Origin: Ruania suaedae
GTDB lineage: Bacteria; Actinomycetota; Actinomycetes; Actinomycetales; Beutenbergiaceae
Length of the DNA stretch: 64,000 nucleotides
NCBI RefSeq assembly: GCF_021049265.1
Contig: NZ_CP088018.1
Location: 1,798,001-1,862,000 of the forward strand
Direction: 5' to 3'
In this document: positions 47,034-54,477 of the stretch, piece by piece
Numbering within the stretch: the stretch's first letter is position 1
How the letters are laid out: every line of letters begins with the position of its first letter
Notes under the pieces: generated by a model
What the model was told of the DNA's origin: nothing
The model's database searches: none
Seen by the model: only the letters and a program-made list of their open reading frames with translations
Program-made: the position numbers and the translations under genes

Positions 47034-48122
47034 GTGCTGCCCGCCCCGCCACCAGACCTTCCGCGCGCCGCCGGACCCCGTCCTCGCCCCGGACAGGCCT
47101 GGTTCCGGGGCGCCCACGCCTCAGGCGTGCTCGAGCACGTGGACCTGCGCGTCGAGCCGGACGCCCTCGACCGGGGCGGATGGTGGGCGGTCGTGGCCGA
47201 GTTCGACGGTCCGATCCACGCCTGGCGCTTCGCCCGGCTCGACACCGGCAGGCGGGTCGTATCCGAGGCCGGGCGGTGGTCCGGGCCCCGGGCCACGGAC
47301 TGGACCTCGTCGATGGACCGCGAGCGCTACCTGCGGGCGGTGGCCCACGTGCGCGCCGCGGTCCGTGACGGCACCGTCTATCAGGTGAACGTGTGCCGTG
47401 AGCTGTCGGCACCGATGGCCCGGCGGCCCGACGCGGCGGCGCTGGCCGTCCGGTTGGCGCGCGGGAACCCCGCGCCCTATGCCGCGATGCTGGATGTGCC
47501 CGGCGACCATCCCGGCGATCCCGGGTCCTGGATCGTCAGCGCCTCCCCCGAGCTCTCGGTCGAGGTGAGCGACGGCCACCTCGTGTCCGGACCGATCAAG
47601 GGCACCGCCGAGCGGGAGTCGGGACTGCTCGCCAAGGACCGCGCCGAGAACGTGATGATCACCGACCTGGTCCGTAACGACCTGCACCAGGTCTGCGAAC
47701 CGGGGTCGGTCACGGTCACCGACCTGCTCCGGGTCGAGCACCACCCCGGCCTGGTGCACCTGGTCTCCCGGGTGAGGGGGCGGCTGCGCGAGGACCCCGC
47801 GACGCATCCGGGCGCCTGGGCGAAGATCCTGGCGGCCACCCACCCACCGGGGAGCGTCTCCGGCGCCCCCCGCTCCACCGCGCTGCGGCTGATCGACGAG
47901 CTCGAACCCGTCCGCCGCGGACCCTACTGCGGGCAGATCGGCTGGATCGACGCCGACCGTGGTACCGCTCGCCTGGCCGTGGGGATCCGGACGTTCTGGT
48001 GGGACGCGCAACGGCTGCGATTCGGCACCGGCGCCGGGATCACCTGGGGTAGTGACGCCGGCCAGGAATGGGCCGAGACCGAGCTCAAGGCGGCTCGTCT
48101 GATCGCGCTGACGAACGGCTGA
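47034..48122 (+). CDS. pabB: aminodeoxychorismate synthase component I (chorismate-binding)
   Basis: Aminates chorismate to aminodeoxychorismate on the way to p-aminobenzoate and folate. The 362-residue protein contains the chorismate-enzyme motifs SGPIKGTAERE (about 185-195), ENVMITDLVRNDL (about 203-215), GSVSGAPR (about 271) and GPYCGQIGWIDADRG (about 292-306). It lacks the glutamine amidotransferase domain, so a separate PabA is needed and is not in the window. The start is uncertain: GTG at 47034 fits a leaderless promoter, but an in-frame GTG at 46995 would add 13 residues. A TrpE or MenF role is less likely given the pabC gene 10 kb away. Confidence 0.85.
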   Translation: MLPAPPPDLPRAAGPRPRPGQAWFRGAHASGVLEHVDLRVEPDALDRGGWWAVVAEFDGPIHAWRFARLDTGRRVVSEAGRWSGPRATDWTSSMDRERYLRAVAHVRAAVRDGTVYQVNVCRELSAPMARRPDAAALAVRLARGNPAPYAAMLDVPGDHPGDPGSWIVSASPELSVEVSDGHLVSGPIKGTAERESGLLAKDRAENVMITDLVRNDLHQVCEPGSVTVTDLLRVEHHPGLVHLVSRVRGRLREDPATHPGAWAKILAATHPPGSVSGAPRSTALRLIDELEPVRRGPYCGQIGWIDADRGTARLAVGIRTFWWDAQRLRFGTGAGITWGSDAGQEWAETELKAARLIALTNG

Positions 48123-48164
48123 GCACACCCCGGCACACGTGCTCGAGCACCACCGCATCCCTGC

Positions 48165-48170
48165 TACGAT
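48165..48170 (+). promoter_or_regulatory. possible -10 for tRNA-Val(CAC)
   Basis: TACGAT (four of six to TATAAT) lies 34 bases before the tRNA 5' end. A 5' trailer of that length would be removed by RNase P. Confidence 0.35.
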
Positions 48171-48204
48171 CATTTCTCGTCACGCCGTCATCGGCGCGGC
48201 ACCC

Positions 48205-48276
48205 GGGCGATTGGCTCAGTGGTAGAGCGCCTCGTTCACACCGAGGAGGTCACTGGTTCGAACCCAGTATCGCCCA
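48205..48276 (+). tRNA. tRNA-Val (CAC)
   Basis: Plus-strand cloverleaf with the same acceptor (GGGCGAT/ATCGCCC) and T-arm as tRNA-Val(GAC) but anticodon stem CCTCG/CGAGG around TTCACAC (anticodon CAC). No CCA encoded. Reads GUG. The following 263 bases to the helicase hold no gene I can support. Confidence 0.95.
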
Positions 48277-48539
48277 CCGGGTCCGGGACGGCCTCATGGT
48301 CCGCAGGAGTCTCTGCTCATGTCCCGGAGCCACCCGGCGGGAGTCCGGCAGGCGCAACGGCGCCCGACCACCGGCCCTCGCCTCATGCGCCACCGAGCGG
48401 CAGCACGGGCGCGAACGTCATCCCCGGACCGTTCCACCTCGGCTCCGCGGGATCGCTCCACGCGATCTCGAGGCGTGTGATGCAGTGCGTAGGAGGGTCT
48501 TCACCGTCCTATGAAGTCGTGCCTGCCCAGGAGGACCAC

Positions 48540-50678
48540 GTGCCGTCAGCCGGCCCCCGGACGTCCCACCGCTCTGGACGCCGGACCCCGCGCGCCCAGG
48601 ACCCGGCGCCCATCCTGCCCATCCTTGCCCGGCGGGTGCGCGAGGTCGAGGCCAAGTCCGTCAAGGGCAAGGTGGGGCCGACCAACCGGATCAAGTTCCA
48701 GGTGATCGCCCTGCTCGTCCGCGAGGAGCGCACGCGGATCAAGTCCGACGAGAGCATCACCGGCAGCGCGCGGTCCGAACTGCTCAAGCGTCTCGACGGC
48801 GTCGCCACGATCCTTGCGCGCACGGCCGCTCAGGACACCTCCCTGCTGACGCTGCTCGATCCGCAGAGCAAGCCCTCGGTCGCCGCCCAGCGGATGCGCA
48901 ACGAGTGGCTGCTGGAGTCGGGGGTCTCCCTGTCGGAGGAGGAGCTCACGATCAAGGCGCCGCTGCAGCGCAGCACCACCGTCGTGCCTGCCGCCCTCGC
49001 CGACCGGCAGGTCGTCCCCACGCAGGTGCGAGCCCGGGTGCGGGCGACACCGTTCCTCGAGCCCGACCTGAGCACTCCCGCCCCCTCCTCCGAGAACGGT
49101 TACCTGTCCGGCTGGGACCTGATGGATCCGCTGTACCGCGCCTTCGAGCAGGGCGCCGGCGGCGGCGCAGCCAGCATGAGGCTGCCGGCAGCGCCCCGGT
49201 GGGACCGGTTCTCCCCCGCCGGAAAGGAGCTGATGCTCCATCAGGTGCGGCTGCTGGAGGCCGTCCGGCGCGGGCACCGCACGTTCCTGCTGGCCGACGA
49301 GCCAGGGCTGGGCAAGACGGCGCAGTCGGTCCTGGCCGCCTCGGTGGCCGGTGCGTATCCGATGCTCGCGGTCGTCCCGAACGTGGTGAAGATCAACTGG
49401 GAACGCGAGGTCCAGCAGTGGACGCCGCAACGCCGGGTCACGGTGATCCACGGCGACGGCCGCGACGTCGACGCCTTCGCCGACGTCTTCGTGGTCAACT
49501 ACGCGGTGCTCGACCGCCACCTGGCGTGGCTGTCGACGCTCGGCTTCGGGTCGATGGTGGTCGACGAGGCGCACTTCATCAAGAACCTGTCCTCACAGCG
49601 GTCGCAGCACGTGCTGGCGCTGGCCCGGCAGATCCGGGAGCGCACACCCGGCCACGACCCGCTGATGATGGCCCTGACCGGGACGCCGCTGATCAACGAT
49701 GTCGAGGACTTCAACGCGATCTGGCAGTTCCTCGGCTGGACCGACGGGTCCCACCCGAGCCTGCCGCTGCGGCGGCGGTTGGAGCAGACCGGCCTGACCC
49801 CGGCCGATCGGGACTTCTACCCGGAGGCTCGCGCCGCCGTCATCGATCTGGGCATCGTGCGGCGCACCAAGCACGAGGTGGCCACGGATCTGCCGTCCAA
49901 GCGCGTCGCCGACCTCCCGGTCGAGCTGGACAACGAGGTGGGCCGCTCGATCCGCGCGGCCGAGCGCGAGCTCGCTCAGCGCCTGGTGGGCCGCTACCGC
50001 CGCCTGCTGGAGAGCCGGGAGGGCGGTTACGATCCCGGCGCCGGGCCCGACCTGGAGCTCATGCGGCGGGTGGCCCGGGCCGAGCTGGAGTCCAGCTCCC
50101 CCACGGCCGACGGCGAGAACGTCTTCACCATGGTGCGCCGGATCGGCCAGGCGAAGGCGGCCGTCGCGGCCGACTACGCGGCCCAGCTGGTGCACTCGGT
50201 GGGCAAGGTCGTCTTCTTCGCCAAGCACATCGACGTCATGGACACGGCCGAGCAGGTGCTGGCCGATGCCGGCCTGCGTACGGTCTCGGTCCGTGGGGAC
50301 CAGTCGAGCAAGGCGCGCCAGGCCGCCATCGACTCCTTCCAGTCCGACCCCGAGGTCTCGGTGGCGGTCTGTTCGCTGCTCGCTGCCGGGGTGGGCCTGA
50401 ACCTGCACGCCGCCTCCAACGTCGTCCTGGCCGAGCTCTCCTGGACCGCCGCCGAGCAGGAGCAGGCGATCGACCGGGTGCACCGGATCGGCCAGGAGGA
50501 GTCCGTCACCGCCTGGCGGATCCTGGCTGCGCACACCATCGACACCAAGATCGCCGAGCTGATCGACTCCAAGCAGTCCCTGGCGGCCCGGGCCCTGGAC
50601 GGCAGCGACGCGGAGGTCACCTCGAGCGAGACGGTGCAGGTCGACGCGCTCGTGCACCTCATGGTCTCCGCGCTGTAG
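48540..50678 (+). CDS. SNF2-type DEAD/DEAH-box helicase (SMARCAL1/HARP-like layout)
   Basis: A 712-residue SNF2-superfamily ATPase that moves along or remodels DNA. The first 200 residues are unassigned. The ATPase core then shows motif I ADEPGLGKTAQS (about 252-263), motif II VVDEAHFIKN (about 340-349), motif III ALTGTPLIND (about 379-388) and the C-lobe AAGVGLNLHAASNVV with QAIDRVHRIGQEE (about 640-652). The start is a GTG preceded by a perfect AGGAGG with 5-base spacing; longer readings would cover the tRNA and are rejected. Stand-alone gene without a methylase or nuclease partner, so a restriction role is not supported; repair or fork remodelling is the likely area. Confidence 0.9.
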   Translation: MPSAGPRTSHRSGRRTPRAQDPAPILPILARRVREVEAKSVKGKVGPTNRIKFQVIALLVREERTRIKSDESITGSARSELLKRLDGVATILARTAAQDTSLLTLLDPQSKPSVAAQRMRNEWLLESGVSLSEEELTIKAPLQRSTTVVPAALADRQVVPTQVRARVRATPFLEPDLSTPAPSSENGYLSGWDLMDPLYRAFEQGAGGGAASMRLPAAPRWDRFSPAGKELMLHQVRLLEAVRRGHRTFLLADEPGLGKTAQSVLAASVAGAYPMLAVVPNVVKINWEREVQQWTPQRRVTVIHGDGRDVDAFADVFVVNYAVLDRHLAWLSTLGFGSMVVDEAHFIKNLSSQRSQHVLALARQIRERTPGHDPLMMALTGTPLINDVEDFNAIWQFLGWTDGSHPSLPLRRRLEQTGLTPADRDFYPEARAAVIDLGIVRRTKHEVATDLPSKRVADLPVELDNEVGRSIRAAERELAQRLVGRYRRLLESREGGYDPGAGPDLELMRRVARAELESSSPTADGENVFTMVRRIGQAKAAVAADYAAQLVHSVGKVVFFAKHIDVMDTAEQVLADAGLRTVSVRGDQSSKARQAAIDSFQSDPEVSVAVCSLLAAGVGLNLHAASNVVLAELSWTAAEQEQAIDRVHRIGQEESVTAWRILAAHTIDTKIAELIDSKQSLAARALDGSDAEVTSSETVQVDALVHLMVSAL

Positions 50679-50712
50679 GACCCGCGGCGGCACGCGGCGC
50701 CTCGCGACGACG

Positions 50713-50718
50713 TACCGT
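50713..50718 (+). promoter_or_regulatory. -10-like hexamer for the molybdoenzyme gene
   Basis: TACCGT is followed by exactly 6 bases and the ATG at 50725; no ribosome site lies between. Confidence 0.45.
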
Positions 50719-50724
50719 CATCAC

Positions 50725-52251
50725 ATGAGCCACGCCCACGCCCGCCCCACGCGCCGCCACGCCCTGGCCGGTGTCCTCGCCGGCGGGACCTTCTTCGCCG
50801 TCGGCTGGCTGGTGGGCATCCTCACCGATCCGCCCGCCGCACCGCACCGCGCCCTGGGTGCCACTGTGGTCGACCTCAGCCCGACGTGGCTGAAGGACTT
50901 CGCCATCGAGACCTTCGGCACCGCCGACAAGCTCGTGCTCTTCCTGGCGATCGCGGTGGTGGCGACCGCGCTCGCCGCCGGCATCGGCGTGCTCGCCGGC
51001 CGCCGCCCCGTGGCCGGGATGCTCGCTGTGCTCGTCCTCGGTGGCGTGTGCGCGGTCGCCGCGCTCGGCCGCCCCGATACCGCCGACCTGGCCGTGCTCC
51101 CGGCGCTGGCGGGCTCCCTGGTCGGTGCTCTCTCGCTGGCGGTGCTGACCCGGCCCCTCGCGACTGCCTCCGACGACGGCCGGCGGCGGTTCCTCGGCAC
51201 GGCACTCGGGGTGAGCGCCACCGCAGCGGTGGCCGCCACGGCGGGAGCGGTCCTGGGCCGCACCCGGGCCTCCGTCGAGGGCGCACGCGAGAGCGTCACC
51301 CTTCCGGAGCCCTCCCAGGTTCCCGACGCAGCCGAGTCCGACCTGGCCGGGGCCCAGGTCGAGCTCGAGGGCATGCCGGAGTACGTCACCGACAACGCGG
51401 ACTTCTACCGGATCGACACCGCCCTCTCGGTCCCGCAGATCGATCCCGCCGAGTGGGAGCTGCGCATCCACGGTCTCGTCGACCAGGAGGTGCGGCTGAC
51501 CTTCGACGAGCTCACCGACGCCGCGCTGACCGAGGCCATGGTCACGCTCACGTGCGTCTCGAACCCGATCGGCGGCGACCTCGTCGGCAACGCCACGTGG
51601 CTCGGTCTTCCCATCCGGGACCTGCTGGCCCGCGCGGGCGTCCAGGAGGGCGCCGACATGGTGCTCTCGACCAGCGCCGACGGCTGGACCGCCGGCACCC
51701 CGCTGGAGGCCCTCACCGATGACCGCCACGCGCTGCTGGCCATCGGGATGAACGGGCAGCCGCTACCCACCGAGCACGGCTTCCCGGTCCGGATGGTGGT
51801 CCCCGGGCTGTACGGGTATGTCTCGGCGACCAAGTGGGTCACCGAGATGAAGGTCACCACCTTCGCCGAGGACGTCGCGTACTGGACCCCGCGCGGCTGG
51901 TCCGAGCGCGGTCCGATCCGGACCGCCTCCCGCATCGACGTCCCGCGCTCGGGTGCCTCGGTCCCGGCCGGGCAGGTACGTCTGGGGGGAACCGCCTGGG
52001 CGCAGCAGCGCGGGATCACCCGGGTCCAGGTGCAGATCGACGACGGCCCCTGGGAGGACGCCGAGCTGGCGGCCGGTGTCAGCATCGACACCTGGCGGCA
52101 GTGGTCGTTCACCTGGACCGGCGCCACCAGCGGCCGGCATGCGGTGCGCTGCCGCGCCTGGGACGACGAGGAGGTGCAGACCGCCGAGACGGCCGCGCCG
52201 GCGCCGAGCGGAGCGACCGGCTACCACGTCATCTCCCTCGAGGTGGACTGA
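50725..52251 (+). CDS. molybdopterin-dependent oxidoreductase, sulfite oxidase family, membrane-bound
   Basis: Oxidoreductase using a molybdenum cofactor. The first 170 residues hold four or five membrane helices (about 15-33, 70-90, 95-112, 130-150), followed by a twin-Arg-like stretch and a SUOX domain (about 230-395). The likely molybdenum-ligand cysteine lies in TLTCVSNPIGGDLVGNATWL (about 274-293); STSADGWTAGTP and YGYVSATKWV are further family blocks. A C-terminal Mo-co dimerisation Ig-like domain (about 410-505) completes it. Substrate unknown; sulfite or an oxidised-methionine-type substrate are possible. No electron-transfer partner gene is adjacent. Confidence 0.88.
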   Translation: MSHAHARPTRRHALAGVLAGGTFFAVGWLVGILTDPPAAPHRALGATVVDLSPTWLKDFAIETFGTADKLVLFLAIAVVATALAAGIGVLAGRRPVAGMLAVLVLGGVCAVAALGRPDTADLAVLPALAGSLVGALSLAVLTRPLATASDDGRRRFLGTALGVSATAAVAATAGAVLGRTRASVEGARESVTLPEPSQVPDAAESDLAGAQVELEGMPEYVTDNADFYRIDTALSVPQIDPAEWELRIHGLVDQEVRLTFDELTDAALTEAMVTLTCVSNPIGGDLVGNATWLGLPIRDLLARAGVQEGADMVLSTSADGWTAGTPLEALTDDRHALLAIGMNGQPLPTEHGFPVRMVVPGLYGYVSATKWVTEMKVTTFAEDVAYWTPRGWSERGPIRTASRIDVPRSGASVPAGQVRLGGTAWAQQRGITRVQVQIDDGPWEDAELAAGVSIDTWRQWSFTWTGATSGRHAVRCRAWDDEEVQTAETAAPAPSGATGYHVISLEVD

Positions 52252-52323
52252 GCCGCGCACCTGATTCGGCCCGGACGAGCCGCTGCGCTCTCGGACCTCG
52301 CCGCGCCATGGCAGGCTGTGCCT

Positions 52324-54477
52324 ATGCAGACCTGGCCCGGACATTCCTACCCGCTGGGTGCCACCTTCAACGGTACCGGCACCAACTTCGCCCTCTACTC
52401 CTCGATCGCCGACCGGGTCGAGCTGTGCCTCCTCGACGACGACGGCGTCGAGGAGTGCATCGAGGTCACCGAGGTGGACGCCTTCGTGTGGCACGTCTAC
52501 CTGCCCAGTGTCCGGCCCGGGCAACGCTACGGCTACCGCGTGCACGGGCCGCACGACCTGGAGTCAGGGCACCGCTGCAACCCGGCCAAGCTCTTGCTCG
52601 ACCCCTACGCGAAGGCGATCGACGGGCAGATCGACGGGAACGAGGCGCTGTACTCGTATCACTTCGGCGACCCGGACGGCCCGCTGAACACCCAGGACTC
52701 GGCCGGGCACACCATGACCTCGGTGGTGACGAACCCGTTCTTCGACTGGGGCCACGACCATCCCCCGGAGACCGAGTACCACGAGAGCATCATCTACGAG
52801 GCGCACGTGCGGGGCATGACGATGCAGCACCCCGAAGTGCCCGAGGAGATCCGGGGCACCTATGCCGGGATGGCGCACCCGGCGGTGATCGCCCACCTGG
52901 TCGAGCTGGGCGTGACCGCGGTCGAGCTGATGCCCGTGCACCAGTTCATCGAGGACCCCTCCCTGGTCGAACGCGGACTGACCAACTACTGGGGCTACAA
53001 CACGATCGGCTTCTTCGCCCCGCACAACCGCTACTCGGCGTGGGGCTCGCGCGGCGAGCAGGTGCTCGAGTTCAAGAGCCTGGTCAAGGCGATGCACGCC
53101 GCCGGGATCGAGGTGATCCTGGACGTGGTGTACAACCACACCGCCGAGGGCAACCACCTGGGCCCCACGCTCTCCCTGCGCGGGCTCGACAACGCCTCCT
53201 ACTACCGCCTGGTGGACGAGGACAAGGCCCACTACTTCGACACCACCGGCACCGGCAACTCGCTGCTGATGAGATCCCCGCACGTGCTCCAGCTGATCAT
53301 GGACTCGCTGCGCTACTGGATCACCGAGATGCACGTGGACGGCTTCCGCTTCGACCTGGCCGCGACGCTGGCGCGCCAGTTCCACGAGGTCGACCGGCTC
53401 TCCTCGTTCTTCGACATCATCCAGCAGGACCCGGTGATCTCCCAGGTCAAGCTGATCGCCGAACCGTGGGACCTGGGCACGGGCGGCTACCAGGTGGGCG
53501 GCTTCCCGCCGCTGTGGACCGAGTGGAACGGGCAGTACCGCGACACCGTGCGCGACTTCTGGCGCGGGGAGCCCTCCACGCTCGGTGAGTTCGCCAGCCG
53601 GCTGACCGGGTCCTCGGACCTGTACGAGCACACCGGGCGCACCCCGATCGCCTCGATCAACTTCGTCACCGCGCACGACGGGTTCACGCTGCGCGATCTC
53701 GTCTCCTACAACGACAAGCACAACGAGGCCAACGGGGAGGACGGGCGGGACGGGGAGAGCCACAACCGGTCCTGGAACTGCGGTGTGGAGGGGCCCACCG
53801 ACGATCCGGAGATCGAACGGCTCCGGGCACGCCAGCAACGCAACTTCCTCGCCACGCTGCTGCTCTCCCAGGGTGTGCCGATGCTTGCGCACGGCGACGA
53901 GCTCAGCCGGACCCAGGACGGCAACAACAACGTCTACGCCCAGGACAACCCGTTGAGCTGGGTGGACTGGGACCTGGACCCGCAGGCGCAGTCGCTGCTG
54001 GACTTCACCCGCACGCTGATCGCCTTCCGGCGCGACCACCCGGTGCTGCGCCGGCGCCGGTTCTTCAACGGCTCGACCTCGGCCGCCGGCGGTTTGCCGG
54101 AGCTGCCCGACATCGCCTGGTTCGACCCGAACGGCGACCTGATGGACACCGAGGCCTGGACCACCTCCTACGCGCGCTCGCTCGCCGTCTTCCTCAACGG
54201 GCAGGCGATCGAGGAGCCGGACTCCCAGGGCCGCCCGATCGAGGACGACTCGCTGATGATCCTCATCAACGCCGACGCCGACGACCTGGACTTCACCCTC
54301 CCGGAGGCCACCTACGGGCAGGGCTGGAGTCCGGTACTGAGCACCGACAGCGAGCAGGATCTCGACGCCGAGCTGGCCGCCGAGGAGACGGTGACCGTGA
54401 CCGGGCGCAGCGTGGTGGTCTTCGCGCGGCCCGCCCCCGAGGAGGACGAGGGAGAGGGCGAGGAGCAGGCCCCATGA
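52324..54477 (+). CDS. glgX: glycogen debranching enzyme GlgX (isoamylase type)
   Basis: GH13 enzyme that removes alpha-1,6 branches from glycogen, producing linear chains for TreY. The 717-residue protein has an N-terminal CBM48-like domain (about 1-130) and the (beta/alpha)8 barrel with DVVYNHTAEG (about 267-276). The nucleophile aspartate is in DGFRFDLA (about 338-345), the acid glutamate in LIAEPWD (about 378-384), and NFVTAHDGFTLRDLVSYN (about 444) follows. Start taken at the ATG (52324); a GTG 6 bases upstream is possible. The ATGA overlap with treY shows coupling; this pair plus treZ is the TreX/Y/Z route. Confidence 0.95.
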   Translation: MQTWPGHSYPLGATFNGTGTNFALYSSIADRVELCLLDDDGVEECIEVTEVDAFVWHVYLPSVRPGQRYGYRVHGPHDLESGHRCNPAKLLLDPYAKAIDGQIDGNEALYSYHFGDPDGPLNTQDSAGHTMTSVVTNPFFDWGHDHPPETEYHESIIYEAHVRGMTMQHPEVPEEIRGTYAGMAHPAVIAHLVELGVTAVELMPVHQFIEDPSLVERGLTNYWGYNTIGFFAPHNRYSAWGSRGEQVLEFKSLVKAMHAAGIEVILDVVYNHTAEGNHLGPTLSLRGLDNASYYRLVDEDKAHYFDTTGTGNSLLMRSPHVLQLIMDSLRYWITEMHVDGFRFDLAATLARQFHEVDRLSSFFDIIQQDPVISQVKLIAEPWDLGTGGYQVGGFPPLWTEWNGQYRDTVRDFWRGEPSTLGEFASRLTGSSDLYEHTGRTPIASINFVTAHDGFTLRDLVSYNDKHNEANGEDGRDGESHNRSWNCGVEGPTDDPEIERLRARQQRNFLATLLLSQGVPMLAHGDELSRTQDGNNNVYAQDNPLSWVDWDLDPQAQSLLDFTRTLIAFRRDHPVLRRRRFFNGSTSAAGGLPELPDIAWFDPNGDLMDTEAWTTSYARSLAVFLNGQAIEEPDSQGRPIEDDSLMILINADADDLDFTLPEATYGQGWSPVLSTDSEQDLDAELAAEETVTVTGRSVVVFARPAPEEDEGEGEEQAP

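Noticed and set aside
48219-48539. Upstream extension of the SNF2 helicase through the tRNA gene
   Set aside because: It would translate tRNA-Val and unconserved spacer; GTG at 48540 has a perfect ribosome site.
48277-48539. Small RNA or attachment site after tRNA-Val(CAC)
   Set aside because: No integrase, no direct repeat of the tRNA end and no clear terminator hairpin were found.
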